A stretch of 64,000 nucleotides of DNA from Gemmatimonadaceae bacterium (GCA_036504815.1 DASXUN010000003.1:62001-126000); one strand, 5' to 3'; shown: positions 43,018 through 52,267, numbered from the stretch's first letter. The notes: generated from the letters alone by a model not told the origin. Translations and numbers: made by a program.

Positions 43018-44469
43018 ATGAAGATTCTGGTCACTGGCGCAACTGGCTATGTCGGCGGGCGGCTCGTTCCCCGCCTGCTCGCGCTTGGCCATGACGTCCA
43101 CTGCTTCGCGCGCGATCCCTCCCACCTCGCCGGACGTGGATGGCAGGGCGTCACCGTGCACCGCGGCGACGCCTTGAGCGCCGGCAGCTTCCTCCCGGTG
43201 ATGGAGGGGGTAGATGTCGCCTACTACCTCATCCACTCCATGTCGCAGCCGGAGGGCCGGTTCGAGGATCATGACCGCTTCGCCGCCGAGCACTTTGGCA
43301 TGACGGCGGCGGCGGCCGGCGTTCGGCGGATCATCTATCTGGGGGGGCTCGGCAAGGCCGACGAGCGGCTCTCGCCACATCTGGCCTCACGTCATGAGGT
43401 CGGCCACATCCTCCGCTCCTCCGGCGTACCGGTCACGGAATTCCGTGCGGCCGTCATCGTCGGTTCCGGGAGCATCTCGTTCGAGATCATCCGCTACCTG
43501 ACGGAAGGACTTCCCGCGATGATGACGCCGCGCTGGATGTCCACCCGCTGCCAGCCGATCTCTATCGCCGACGTGCTGGACTACCTGGTGCAGGCCCTCG
43601 CCGAGCAGGCATCGGTCGGGCGCATCCTGGAGATCGGTGGTCCGGATGTCCTGACGTACCGCGAGATGATCCTGGGCTATGCCGCGGAACGGGCGCTGAA
43701 ACGCGTCGTCGTGCCGATTCCACTCCTGACGCCGTGGCTGTCGTCACAGTTCCTGCACTGGCTCACCCCCATTCCGGCGTCGATCTCGCGCGCGCTCATC
43801 GATGGCATGCGCAACGAGGTCGTGGTCAACGATCACGCCGCCGAGCAGATGTTCAGCGTGCAGCACGTCCCGTATCGCGAGGCGGTGTGGCGGGCGCTGC
43901 GCCGCATTCAGTCCGGCAGCGTCGATACGTACTGGTCCGGGGCGGTGCAGGGGCTCAAGACCGGTACGTCGCTGACGGTCACGGAGGGCATGATCATCGA
44001 TGACCGGCGGGTCGAGTCGGCGGCGACGCCGGATGCCGTGTTCCGGACCTTCGCCGGCATTGGCGGGGACCGGGGATGGTTCTACGGCGACTGGGGATGG
44101 CGGCTGCGCGGGGCGATGGACCGCGCGATCGGCGGCGTCGGGCTGCGGCGCGGCCGCCGCAATCCCAATGAGCTGCGCACTGGCGATGCCCTTGATTTCT
44201 GGCGAGTCGAGGAGGTGATCCCCGGCCGCCTAGTGCGATTGCGTGCCGAGATGAAGCTGCCCGGCCGGGCGTGGCTGCAGTTCGAGGTCGCCGAGATGCC
44301 CAACGGACGCTCGCTGCTCGTGCAACGGGCCTTCTTCGAGCCTCACGGCTTGGCCGGGCTGCTCTACTGGTATGGGTTGTACGCCATCCACGAGTTCTTC
44401 TTCGAAGGCATGTCGCGTGCCATCGCACGGCGGGCGGAAGCTCTGCCGCCCTCCGCGCAGGCCCGATAA
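43018..44469 (+). CDS. NAD(P)-binding SDR-like protein fused to DUF2867
   Basis: A 483-residue two-part protein. The N-terminal atypical short-chain dehydrogenase (about 1-300) starts KILVTGATGYVGGRLVPRLL, has GVDVAYYLIHSM, and RIIYLGGLGKADERLSPHLASR, all typical of the NAD(P)H-binding family near complex I NDUFA9. The C-terminal part from about 320 (LTVTEGMIIDDRRVESAA, FWRVEEVIPGRLVRLRAEMKLPGRAWLQFEV in parts) matches DUF2867-type SRPBCC-like domains that follow such SDRs. Substrate unknown. The DNA just upstream holds a good promoter with a palindrome. Confidence 0.85.
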   Translation: MKILVTGATGYVGGRLVPRLLALGHDVHCFARDPSHLAGRGWQGVTVHRGDALSAGSFLPVMEGVDVAYYLIHSMSQPEGRFEDHDRFAAEHFGMTAAAAGVRRIIYLGGLGKADERLSPHLASRHEVGHILRSSGVPVTEFRAAVIVGSGSISFEIIRYLTEGLPAMMTPRWMSTRCQPISIADVLDYLVQALAEQASVGRILEIGGPDVLTYREMILGYAAERALKRVVVPIPLLTPWLSSQFLHWLTPIPASISRALIDGMRNEVVVNDHAAEQMFSVQHVPYREAVWRALRRIQSGSVDTYWSGAVQGLKTGTSLTVTEGMIIDDRRVESAATPDAVFRTFAGIGGDRGWFYGDWGWRLRGAMDRAIGGVGLRRGRRNPNELRTGDALDFWRVEEVIPGRLVRLRAEMKLPGRAWLQFEVAEMPNGRSLLVQRAFFEPHGLAGLLYWYGLYAIHEFFFEGMSRAIARRAEALPPSAQAR

Positions 44470-44498
44470 GCCGTCGCGCCCGGCGGCACGAGCCAGCT

Positions 44499-45128
44499 TC
44501 AGCGAGGTCGCGGCTTGATGGGTTGCGCCAGGCGCCGCTGCAAGGCATGCGCCCGCGCCGCGGCCGGTCCTGGCGAACGCGGGCCAACGGCCCCCGGCAC
44601 CGGCTGGACATCGAGCAGGACGAAGTTCGGCCCTTCCGTGGCCAGCACCCGCGTGATCTCGCGTGCCCACTGTTCCGCGTCGGTGAAGTGGAAGATCGAG
44701 CGGAAGCCGCACGCCCGCGCCATCCCGACGAAGTCCACGCTGCCCCCGTCGGCGCGGGCCGGGGCGGCGCCGGGCGTCGGCTGGGCGCCGGTCACCTCGT
44801 AAATGCCGTTGTCCTGCAGGATGAGCGTCAGGTTGGGCGGAGCGGCGGCGGTGATGGTCACCAGCGCGCCCAGGTGCATCAGCATCGCCCCGTCGCCATT
44901 GACGACGATCACGCGACGTTCGGGCTGCGCGAGCGCGACGCCGAGTGCAATCGACGGCGCGGTCCCCATGCTCGAGGGGACGAGCGGCAGGTCGAGCGGA
45001 CCCGCGCCGAGCACCATCCACTCGCGGGCGGCTCCCATGCTGGTGATGATCACGTCTTCGGCACCGCGACCCCGGTGCAGGGGGAGGAGCGCCTCATGGA
45101 GTGTCATGCGCGGATCGTGGGTGGTCAT
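44499..45128 (-). CDS. TPP-dependent decarboxylase, TPP-binding subunit (sulfopyruvate/phosphonopyruvate decarboxylase type)
   Basis: The 209-residue C-terminal half of a split thiamine-diphosphate enzyme. GDGAMLMHLGALVTI and PNLTLILQDNGIYEVTG form the Mg/TPP-binding GDG...N motif, and SSMGTAPSIALGVALAQP precedes it. ATG at 45128 overlaps the stop of the partner subunit by ATGA. The sulfopyruvate or phosphonopyruvate decarboxylase families have this two-chain layout, but no phosphoenolpyruvate mutase or comDE-pathway gene is nearby. The substrate is open. Confidence 0.85.
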   Translation of the reverse strand: MTTHDPRMTLHEALLPLHRGRGAEDVIITSMGAAREWMVLGAGPLDLPLVPSSMGTAPSIALGVALAQPERRVIVVNGDGAMLMHLGALVTITAAAPPNLTLILQDNGIYEVTGAQPTPGAAPARADGGSVDFVGMARACGFRSIFHFTDAEQWAREITRVLATEGPNFVLLDVQPVPGAVGPRSPGPAAARAHALQRRLAQPIKPRPR

Positions 45129-45613
45129 GCCTTGCCCTCCGCGATCAGCGCGACGCCGGGCCGCATGGTGCGGTGGCACTCCTCGTAGTGCTCACGAATC
45201 TCCCCCAACTGCGCGGGTGACTTGATGAGCCGGAAGTCGAGGTTCCACGCGTCGAGCACCGGTTCGGTGAAGACCAGGCAGGTGTCGCCCGGCAGCGTGT
45301 CCTGGTTGAGGTAGCTGCGATACCCGATGACGGCGAAGATCGGCATTCGCCAATCGTGGAGGATGTTGCGCAGCGAGTCCCCCGACTCGAAGAGCCCCGT
45401 GCACTGGATCAGGACGAGCGGGGTGGCGCCGCCCAGGTAGAGGCCGCCGGCCACGGCCCACGCCTCGCCCTCGCGACAGACGCGCACCAGGCGAATCCCC
45501 GGTGCGGCCTCGATTTCGGGATGCCATCGGCCGATCGTGCTGTCCGCGACGGTCACCACGTGGGTGATGCCCATCGACGTGAACAGCGAGACGATCTCGA
45601 CACCAGAAAACAT
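45125..45613 (-). CDS. TPP-dependent decarboxylase, PYR subunit
   Basis: The 162-residue N-terminal half of the same split enzyme. VEIVSLFTSMGITHVVTVADS opens the PYR domain. RLVRVCREGEAWAVAGGLYLGG contains the conserved Glu that activates TPP, and ECHRTMRPGVALIAEG ends it. The ATG at 45613 is the natural start; upstream in-frame sequence is basic low-complexity. It heads this two-gene operon. The 224-bp gap to 45838 is shared with the divergent M48 gene and shows nothing else recognisable. Confidence 0.83.
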   Translation of the reverse strand: MFSGVEIVSLFTSMGITHVVTVADSTIGRWHPEIEAAPGIRLVRVCREGEAWAVAGGLYLGGATPLVLIQCTGLFESGDSLRNILHDWRMPIFAVIGYRSYLNQDTLPGDTCLVFTEPVLDAWNLDFRLIKSPAQLGEIREHYEECHRTMRPGVALIAEGKA

Positions 45614-45837
45614 CTTGGCTCCATCGCTAGCGCGGCGATGCCGCGCGGAATTACCGACGTTGCGCTCGCCCGGAATCTCGCTCTTGCGTCGCGGCCGCCG
45701 CAACGGTGGCCCAATGCGGCGGCGGGCTCACCCGGAAGCATTAGGCAATTCGGCCGAGTGCATTCTCGCCGGGAACGGCTAACGTGAGAGGAACTTGAGC
45801 GTCCGCTCGACGCGTCCTCTGTCACGGAAGCGCTGCC

Positions 45838-46677
45838 ATGTCGTCATTTCCCGTTCTCCCCCCGCGTGCCGTTCGCATCGTAGCGCTCCTCAGCGTCACC
45901 GTCGCCAGCATCTCCTGTGCGATATCCCAGCAGCAGGAAGTGCAGCTCGGAGCGTCCTACGCCGCGCAGATCGACACGCAACTGCCGCTGATCCGCGATG
46001 CCCGCGTTGTCACGTACATCACGGCGCTCGGCAACCAGCTGGCCGCCGTCACCGACTCGCGCGGACTCACCTGGCACTTTGCGGTGGTGGACAGCAAGGA
46101 AGTGAACGCCTTTGCGGTACCGGGCGGTTGGGTCTACGTGAACCGGGGACTCATCGCGCGAGCGCCGACGATGAACCAGCTGGCGGGTGTGCTCGGACAC
46201 GAGATTGGGCACGTGACGCGCCGTCACAGCGTGCAGCAGATGCAACAAGCGCAAGAGATGAAGGGTGGCTTGATGGCCCTCTGCACCCTCACCAAGGTCT
46301 GCGACAGTGGGGCCGGCCAGACCGCCATCAATCTCGGCGGGACCGCGCTGTTCGCGAAATTCAGCCGAGCGGATGAGGCGCAGGCGGATGAAGAGGGGGT
46401 GGCGACGCTGGTCAAGGCCGGCATCAACCCCAGCGGCATCCCGGAGATGTTCCGGATCCTGCTGGCTGAGCGCCGGTCCAATCCCTCTGCCGTGGACGCG
46501 TTCTTCGCCACGCACCCGCTGGAGGAGTCCCGCATCGTCTCGACCGAGCAGCAGATCGCGAGGTACTCACCCGCCCAGCTGCGAAACCTGCAGGTGGATT
46601 CGGACGCGTATCAGCAGATGCGGCGGCGGCTGAACGCATTGCCGCCCTCCCCGACGCCGAAGCCGCCGGCGAAGTAG
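45838..46677 (+). CDS. M48-family metalloprotease lipoprotein
   Basis: A 279-residue lipoprotein with lipobox SISC (Cys27). The zinc motif HEIGH (121-125) lies in LGHEIGHVTRRHS, and ADEAQADEEGV gives the distal Glu ligand. FAVPGGWVYVNRGLI is the M48 signature region. The protein resembles BepA/YcaL-like outer-membrane assembly proteases, which clear misfolded outer-membrane proteins. C-terminal TPR-like sequence (AEEDR..) is limited and BepA's TPR half is missing. It is transcribed alone. Confidence 0.88.
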   Translation: MSSFPVLPPRAVRIVALLSVTVASISCAISQQQEVQLGASYAAQIDTQLPLIRDARVVTYITALGNQLAAVTDSRGLTWHFAVVDSKEVNAFAVPGGWVYVNRGLIARAPTMNQLAGVLGHEIGHVTRRHSVQQMQQAQEMKGGLMALCTLTKVCDSGAGQTAINLGGTALFAKFSRADEAQADEEGVATLVKAGINPSGIPEMFRILLAERRSNPSAVDAFFATHPLEESRIVSTEQQIARYSPAQLRNLQVDSDAYQQMRRRLNALPPSPTPKPPAK

Positions 46678-46742
46678 CGCTCCGACAAGCGACGGCAGGC
46701 GGCGCGTGGGTCGCCGCGGCTTGGTGGCGCGGCGGTCCGCTG

Positions 46743-47876
46743 CTATGCCGTCCGCGAGATCGGTGACGGCGCGAGGGCGGTGGTGCGCTCCAGTTCTTTC
46801 GGGAAGCGCGTGAACCAGCTCGTGACCAGCAGCAGTTCGTCAATCTCGTGCGAGGGGACCGTGCCATCGGTGCGTTCGATGGGGGCAAAGATGCTCGTCA
46901 CCTTGGCGTCGAAGGCGCGACGCTCGTCAGCGGATCGCGGCGCCGGCAGGGTGGCGCGCACCCGCCCGCGACGGATCACGTAGCTGATCTCGTCGCCGGT
47001 GAGGGCGGGCGGGGTGTAGACGAACGACAGCGACTCCACCGCAAACCGCAGCCGCGCGAACTGCGCGCGCAGCGACTCGAGCCGCGTGATCTTGTCGCGC
47101 AGCGCGGCGGCCCGCTCGAACTCCAGCCGGTCGCTCGCCGCCTCCATCGCGCCGCGCAGCGCCGCCACCGGCACGTCGTTTGCCCCTTCGAGAAAGGCCC
47201 GCGCCAGGGCGAAGCGCGCCGCGTACTCATCGCGCCGCACGGCGGCCACACACGGCCCGAGGCACTTCCCGATCTCGTGCCGGATGCATCCCGGCGTGCG
47301 GGGGGCGGGGAAGAGGTCGGGTTGGTCCGCGAAGTGCATCGGCGTGTCGAGCGCGCAGTCGCGCAGCCCCAGCGCGTCATTCAGCTCGCGCAGAGCTTCC
47401 GTGAGCTGGATGGCGCCGTGGAACGGCCCGAAGAAGATGCCGCCCTCATCGCTCCCCTCGCTGCGCACCACCCGGAACGACTCCGCGGCGCCGCGGGCGA
47501 CGCGAATGAACGCGAAATGCCGGGCGTCTCGCTTGCCCGCGACATTGTGCCGCGGACGGTAGCGCTTGATGCGCTTCAGTTCCTCGAGCAACGAGGCGAA
47601 CTCGCTGGGCACGTACTCCCACTGGATTTCCGCCGCCTCGCGCAAGATGCGCGCTCCCTTGTCGGCGGGGTATTCGGCGCGGAAGTAGCTCAGGAGGCGC
47701 GTGCGCAGTTTCTTCGACTTGCCCACATAGATGATCTCGCCGTCGGCCGATCGCATCTCGTAGACGCCTGGCAGGTCGCGCGCCTCCCCCTTCACGCGCG
47801 CCAGCATCTCGGCGGCGCTGGCCCTGGCGTCGGCCACGGAGGGGAGAAACGGCGCACGCGGCCGGCGCCGGCTCAT
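46743..47876 (-). CDS. GIY-YIG nuclease, UvrC N-terminal-half-like
   Basis: A 377-residue protein equal to the front half of UvrC. The GIY-YIG domain (about 35-115) has LPGVYEM, EIIYVGKSKKLRTRLLSYF, and KRIKRYRPRHNV. An interdomain cysteine region (CIRHEIGKCLGPCVAAV) follows. A UVR motif (MEAASDRLEFERAAALRDKI) comes next, then a stretch with no RNase H nuclease fold. It may act like the E. coli Cho nuclease, making 3' incisions at bulky lesions. ATG at 47876 overlaps the mutM stop by 4 bp, making a DNA-repair pair. Confidence 0.88.
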   Translation of the reverse strand: MSRRRPRAPFLPSVADARASAAEMLARVKGEARDLPGVYEMRSADGEIIYVGKSKKLRTRLLSYFRAEYPADKGARILREAAEIQWEYVPSEFASLLEELKRIKRYRPRHNVAGKRDARHFAFIRVARGAAESFRVVRSEGSDEGGIFFGPFHGAIQLTEALRELNDALGLRDCALDTPMHFADQPDLFPAPRTPGCIRHEIGKCLGPCVAAVRRDEYAARFALARAFLEGANDVPVAALRGAMEAASDRLEFERAAALRDKITRLESLRAQFARLRFAVESLSFVYTPPALTGDEISYVIRRGRVRATLPAPRSADERRAFDAKVTSIFAPIERTDGTVPSHEIDELLLVTSWFTRFPKELERTTALAPSPISRTA

Positions 47877-48733
47877 CGCTGACACCCGCCACACCAGACG
47901 GTGGCGCGTCCATCAATGGCGTGGCTCGACTTCAGCGTGGCGCCGCAGCGCGAGCAGGGCTTCCCCGCGCGACCGTAGGCCTGCAGCTGCGCCGCAAACC
48001 CGCCGCGCGCACCGAAGGCATCGCGATAGTCGCGGAATGAGGTGCCGCGGGCGGCAACGGCGTCACGGAGGACGCCCGTCAGTTCGCCATGAAGCAGTGC
48101 CTTCTCGTGACGCGTCAGCGACGCGGCCCGCCGCGACGGGCGGATCCCCGCACGCCAGAGCGCCTCGTTGGCGTAAATGTTCCCCACACCTGCCAGCCGC
48201 GTCTGGTCCATGAGCACCGCTTTGATGGCCCGCTTCGAACCCCGAAGACACTCCGAGAATCGCTCGACGGTGAACGCCGGGTCAAGCGGTTCGGGGCCGA
48301 GGGCCTCGCTCCATTCGGCAAACGCTTCGGCCGAGAAAAAGGCAACGGTGCCCAACCGGCGCACGTCGGAGTAGCGCAGCTCTCGTCCATCGCCAAGTCG
48401 CAGGCGCACGCAGGCGTATGCATCCGGCGTGCCGGGGGCGTCGATGAGGAGGGCGCCGGTGAACCGCGGCGTGACCACGAGATGAGACTCGTTGTCGAGC
48501 GAAAGCACGACACTCTTCGCCCGGCGCCAGGCCCGCACGATGCTTCGGTTGCTAACGGAGCGCGCGAATGGAAGTTCGGCAGCTTCGGCGGGTCGGCCGC
48601 GGCCGGCTGCACCCAGGAACGTGAGTCCGCGCAACACGTCGGTGCGCAGGACTTTCACCGCCACGATGTTCGCGCCGGCGATCGCCGCGTCGAGGTCGCG
48701 GGCGATCGTCTCGGTCTCAGGAAGCTCCGGCAC
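47873..48733 (-). CDS. mutM: Formamidopyrimidine-DNA glycosylase (MutM/Fpg family)
   Basis: A base-excision-repair glycosylase and AP lyase that removes oxidised purines. The GTG start at 48733 gives PELPETETIA after removal of the first residue; Pro2 is the catalytic base and Glu3 is conserved. A longer open frame begins earlier and would ruin this N-terminus. H2TH-region sequence is RLAGVGNIYANEALWRAGIRP, and a C-terminal zinc finger CSRCG...CGGCQ is present. 286 residues is close to normal. The start lies inside the last 17 bp of purD, and its stop overlaps the GIY-YIG gene by ATGA. Fpg versus Nei specificity is not settled. Confidence 0.92.
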   Translation of the reverse strand: MPELPETETIARDLDAAIAGANIVAVKVLRTDVLRGLTFLGAAGRGRPAEAAELPFARSVSNRSIVRAWRRAKSVVLSLDNESHLVVTPRFTGALLIDAPGTPDAYACVRLRLGDGRELRYSDVRRLGTVAFFSAEAFAEWSEALGPEPLDPAFTVERFSECLRGSKRAIKAVLMDQTRLAGVGNIYANEALWRAGIRPSRRAASLTRHEKALLHGELTGVLRDAVAARGTSFRDYRDAFGARGGFAAQLQAYGRAGKPCSRCGATLKSSHAIDGRATVWCGGCQR

Positions 48734-50003
48734 CGCGGGCAAGCTCGCGCCAGCCGATGTCGCGGCGCAGCTGCCGCCCCGCGAACTGCACGCTCGCGGC
48801 GAACTCGGCGCTCTTTTCGCGCGCGGCGGCAAGGGTACGAGCGAGCGCGGTCACGGCGAGCACCCGTCCGCCGGAGGTGACCAGGCGGCCGTCGGCGTCA
48901 TGCTTCGTCCCCGCATGGAAGACGAGCACATCGGCGGGCACCGCGGGCACCGTAATGACGTCGCCGCTCTTTACCGTTCCCGGATAGCCGGCCGCGGCGA
49001 CGACCGTGGTGATGGCGGCCTGCGTCTTCCACCGAAGCGGGGCGTGTCCCGCGAGCGACTCGCCACGCCCGATCGCGAGCATGGGCTCCAGCAACGATGA
49101 ATCGAGCAGCGGAAGGATGGCCTGCGTCTCGGGATCGCCGAAGCGGCAGTTGAACTCCACCACCTTGATCCCCTGCGGCGTGAGCATCAGTCCCGCGTAG
49201 AGGAGTCCGGTGAACGGCCGTCCCGCCTCGCGCATCGCCCGCAGCGTGGGCTCGAACACCCGCGTGACGGTTTCGTCAATCAACGATGGAGGAGCGATGG
49301 AGACGGGGCAGTACGCCCCCATGCCGCCCGTGTTCGGGCCGGTGTCACCCTCGCCGATGCGCTTGTGGTCCTGCGCCGCGATCATCGGCAGCGCGACAGT
49401 ACCATCCGTGAGGGCGAAGACCGACAGCTCCTCGCCCGTCATGAACTCCTCGACGAGCACTTCAGCTCCCGCGGCGCCGAATGCATTGTCCACCAGCATG
49501 CTGTCGACGGCCGCTTCGGCTTCGGCGATGGTCGGCGCAACAATCACACCCTTTCCTGCGGCGATTCCCGAGGCCTTCACCACGATCGGGGCGCCGAGCC
49601 GACGCACCTCGCCCTTTGCGGCCTCGGCGTCCGTGAAGGTGCGCGCCATCGCCGTCGGCACGCCGGCGGCGAGCATCAACTCCTTGGCGAAGCGCTTGCT
49701 GGTCTCAATCTCGGCGGCGGCTTTCGTCGGTCCGAAGGCGGGGATGCCGAGCGTGCGCAGGCGGTCCACGAGTCCCAGTTCGAGCGGCGCTTCCGGGCCC
49801 ACGACCACGAGATCGGCGCGTTCACGCTGCGCAAGGGCGCAGATGCCATCGACGTCAGTGGCCGAGACCGGTTCGCAGCGTCCGAGCACGGCGATACCGG
49901 GATTGCCGGGGGCGGCGACCAGCTCGAGGCGCGGCTCGTCCTGCAGGAGCTTCCACGCCAGCGCATGCTCGCGTCCGCCGCCGCCGACAACCAGGACCTT
50001 CAT
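48717..50003 (-). CDS. purD: Phosphoribosylamine-glycine ligase
   Basis: PurD joins glycine to phosphoribosylamine with ATP, an early step of purine synthesis. The 428-residue ATP-grasp protein begins MKVLVVGGGGREHALAWKL. Motifs include LVVVGPEAPLELGLVDRL, VVKASGIAAGKGVIVA, EEFMTGEELSVFALTDG, DHKRIGEGDTGPNTGGMGAY and EFNCRFGDPETQ, all diagnostic of PurD. Its ATG overlaps the M48 peptidase stop by ATGA, and its 3' end overlaps the mutM start by 17 bp, so the four genes form one compact operon. Confidence 0.97.
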   Translation of the reverse strand: MKVLVVGGGGREHALAWKLLQDEPRLELVAAPGNPGIAVLGRCEPVSATDVDGICALAQRERADLVVVGPEAPLELGLVDRLRTLGIPAFGPTKAAAEIETSKRFAKELMLAAGVPTAMARTFTDAEAAKGEVRRLGAPIVVKASGIAAGKGVIVAPTIAEAEAAVDSMLVDNAFGAAGAEVLVEEFMTGEELSVFALTDGTVALPMIAAQDHKRIGEGDTGPNTGGMGAYCPVSIAPPSLIDETVTRVFEPTLRAMREAGRPFTGLLYAGLMLTPQGIKVVEFNCRFGDPETQAILPLLDSSLLEPMLAIGRGESLAGHAPLRWKTQAAITTVVAAAGYPGTVKSGDVITVPAVPADVLVFHAGTKHDADGRLVTSGGRVLAVTALARTLAAAREKSAEFAASVQFAGRQLRRDIGWRELARGAGAS

Positions 50004-50983
50004 CGCGAACCGGTCTTGAAGGCGTCCGTGAACGCGTTCTTGGCCCGGCCGAGAATCTCCGTCGCCTTGGCCGCCGCGGCCTTCGCCTGCTCGCCGTAGT
50101 ACTCGCCGGCCGCGCGGAAGTCGGCGCCGACCTCCTGCGCCGACGGGCGCGCATCGCTGCGCTTCTCGTACTCGCCAGCCATCACCTTGTCATACCGGCC
50201 GGCGTCGATGTAGCGCTGCAGCTCGCCGGCGCGCACGGTGTTGAACGGATGCTCGCGGAAGGCGGTGTTGAGCACTTGCAGCACCTTGTCCCAGGCGTCG
50301 CCCTGCGTCTCGTATTCGGCGGCCTGTTCCATGAAGGCGTCGAGGTCGATGGTGTGCCCGTGCGCCGGGCCGCCCGCGACCTTGAGGAAGGTCATCATCA
50401 CCGTGCGGCGGTCCTGCACGGCGAGCAGCGACGCGCGGTCCGACGACAGCTCGCTCTTCCGGTACCACTCGAGGAAGGCCATCTGGAACGGGAACATCAC
50501 CGCCACCGCCACGAACGGCAGCGCCCCGAGGCCGAACGTCATGAGAATGGTGGCGACCGTGCGGTACAGCACGTGCCCGCTCATGATGTGCCCCACCTCG
50601 TGCGCAATGAGCACTTTCTGCTCGTCGCGCTCGAGGTGCTCGAGCGTCCCCGAGTTGATGACGATGAATGGCCTGTCGAAGCCGAGCGCCGCCGCGTTCA
50701 CCATCGGCGACTGCGTGACGTACAGCTCGGGACGCTCCTTCCAGTCGAGCGCCTCCAGCACCTCGGTGAGCATCGCGTCCAGCTCGGGGCGCTGCTTCGG
50801 GCCGCATCGCACGGCGTTGGCCAGGAAGAGCTGCCGCAGGCCGCGCTCCCCAAAGAAGGCGGCAATCTTGCGCACCACCTGGTCGAAACCGGGAATGGCG
50901 CGCAGCGCGTTCAGTGCGGCGCGGTCGGCAGGGTGTTCCCACGTCGTGGGAGCGATGTCGGTCAGGATCACGCGGGTGGCCAT
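50000..50983 (-). CDS. M48-family peptidase, cytoplasmic/membrane-associated
   Basis: A 327-residue protein without a signal peptide. The metalloprotease motif is HEVGH (128-132) in LIAHEVGHIMSGH. A hydrophobic hairpin (VATILMTFGLGALPFVAVAVMF) follows, then KSELSSDRASLLAV with the distal Glu/Asp of the third zinc ligand. It resembles the peptidase-M48 proteins that keep the zinc site but are of unknown target. A helical, Ala-rich tail from about 290 to the end is unusual. Its stop overlaps the purD ATG. Confidence 0.85.
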   Translation of the reverse strand: MATRVILTDIAPTTWEHPADRAALNALRAIPGFDQVVRKIAAFFGERGLRQLFLANAVRCGPKQRPELDAMLTEVLEALDWKERPELYVTQSPMVNAAALGFDRPFIVINSGTLEHLERDEQKVLIAHEVGHIMSGHVLYRTVATILMTFGLGALPFVAVAVMFPFQMAFLEWYRKSELSSDRASLLAVQDRRTVMMTFLKVAGGPAHGHTIDLDAFMEQAAEYETQGDAWDKVLQVLNTAFREHPFNTVRAGELQRYIDAGRYDKVMAGEYEKRSDARPSAQEVGADFRAAGEYYGEQAKAAAAKATEILGRAKNAFTDAFKTGSR

Positions 50984-50999
50984 GGGTTCTCCTCGATGT

Positions 51000-51038
51000 G
51001 CGGCGGGGATGACTGCCCTACCTACGGGTCCCCGCCGC
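51000..51038 (-). terminator. Possible hairpin between the transsulfuration gene and the M48 gene
   Basis: GCGGCGGGGA (51000-51009) and TCCCCGCCGC (51029-51038) form a perfect 10-bp stem with a 19-base loop, 14 bp after the upstream stop on the minus strand. No T tract is present, so termination is uncertain. Confidence 0.4.
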
Positions 51039-51052
51039 GCGAAGTTCCGCTG

Positions 51053-52222
51053 CTACAGCCCCTTGAACGCCTGCTCGAGGTCGGCGATCAGGTCATCGCT
51101 GTCCTCGACGCCCGTCGAGAGGCGGATGAGTCCGTCCGTGATCCCCATCTCGTTGCGCCGTTCCGGCGGCACCGAGGCGTGCGTCATCGACGCGGGATGA
51201 CTGATCAGGCTCTCGACGCCGCCCAGCGACTCGGCGAGCGAGTAGACGTGCGTGCGGCCCAGCACCGTCGCCGCCTTCTCCTTGCTCCCCATCTCGACGC
51301 TGATCATCCCGCCAAAGCCGGCCATCTGCTTATTGGCGAGGGCGTGCTGCGGATGCGACGGAAGCCCCGGATAGATCACCCGCTCGGCGCCCCAGCGGTT
51401 CGCCAGCCATTCCGACACGCGCTTGCCGTTGGCGTCGTGCGCCTTCATGCGCAGGGCCAGCGTCTTGGTGCCGCGCAGGGTGAGCCAGGCGTCCATCGGT
51501 CCCGGCACCGCTCCCGCCGCATTGGCGATGAACTGCAGCCGCTCGGCCAGGCCGTCGTCCACCGTGACGGCGATGCCGCCGACCATGTCCGAGTGGCCGT
51601 TCAGGTACTTGGTGCTCGAGTGGTAGACGATGTGCGCGCCGTGCTCGATGGGGCGCTGGAAGGCCGGCGTCGCGAAGGTGTTGTCGACGATGAACAGGAT
51701 CCCGTGGCGCTTGGCGATCTGGCCAATCGCCGAGAGATCGGAGATCCACATCATCGGGTTCGTCGGCGTCTCCACCAGCACGGCCTTCGTCTTCGGCGTG
51801 ATGGCGTCCTCGATGCGCTGCGGATCGCGCGTGTCCACGAAGGTGAACGTCATCCCCATCCGCCGCAGGATCTTGTCGAACAGCCGGAAGGTGCCGCCGT
51901 AGACGTTCTCGCCGCTGACGATGTGGTCGCCCGCGTCGAACAGCTTCATGATCGAGTCGAGGCAGCCCATCCCGCTCGAGAAGGCGAAGCCATGGCGGGC
52001 CCCCTCGAGGGCGGCCACGTTGCGCTCGAGCGCCTCGCGTGTGGGATTCTTGCCGCGGGCATACTCGTAGCCCTTGTTGACGCCGAGCGCTTCCTGTACG
52101 TAGGTGGACGTCTGGTAGATCGGCGGCATGATGGCGCCGGTCGTGGGATCAGGGCGCTGCCCCGCGTGAATGCTCCGCGTCGCAAAGCGCGCATTGAGGT
52201 CTTCGTCGAACACCCGCGTCAT
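51053..52222 (-). CDS. Cystathionine gamma-synthase/lyase-type PLP enzyme
   Basis: A 389-residue PLP enzyme of the Cys/Met metabolism family. MPPIYQTSTYVQEALG and YEYARGKNPTREALE bind the cofactor phosphate. The Schiff-base Lys lies in YHSSTKYLNGHSDMVGG, and VSRVIYPGLPSHPQH-like sequence follows (ERVIYPGLPSHPQH). The family covers cystathionine gamma-synthase, gamma-lyase and relatives, and the sequence alone does not choose. A second member (metZ-like) at 58022 suggests this one may be the synthase or lyase of transsulfuration. Confidence 0.9.
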   Translation of the reverse strand: MTRVFDEDLNARFATRSIHAGQRPDPTTGAIMPPIYQTSTYVQEALGVNKGYEYARGKNPTREALERNVAALEGARHGFAFSSGMGCLDSIMKLFDAGDHIVSGENVYGGTFRLFDKILRRMGMTFTFVDTRDPQRIEDAITPKTKAVLVETPTNPMMWISDLSAIGQIAKRHGILFIVDNTFATPAFQRPIEHGAHIVYHSSTKYLNGHSDMVGGIAVTVDDGLAERLQFIANAAGAVPGPMDAWLTLRGTKTLALRMKAHDANGKRVSEWLANRWGAERVIYPGLPSHPQHALANKQMAGFGGMISVEMGSKEKAATVLGRTHVYSLAESLGGVESLISHPASMTHASVPPERRNEMGITDGLIRLSTGVEDSDDLIADLEQAFKGL

Positions 52223-52267
52223 GCCATCTCCAAGGGCGAAGTGGATGCCGGGAAAGATAGCCGCGGG

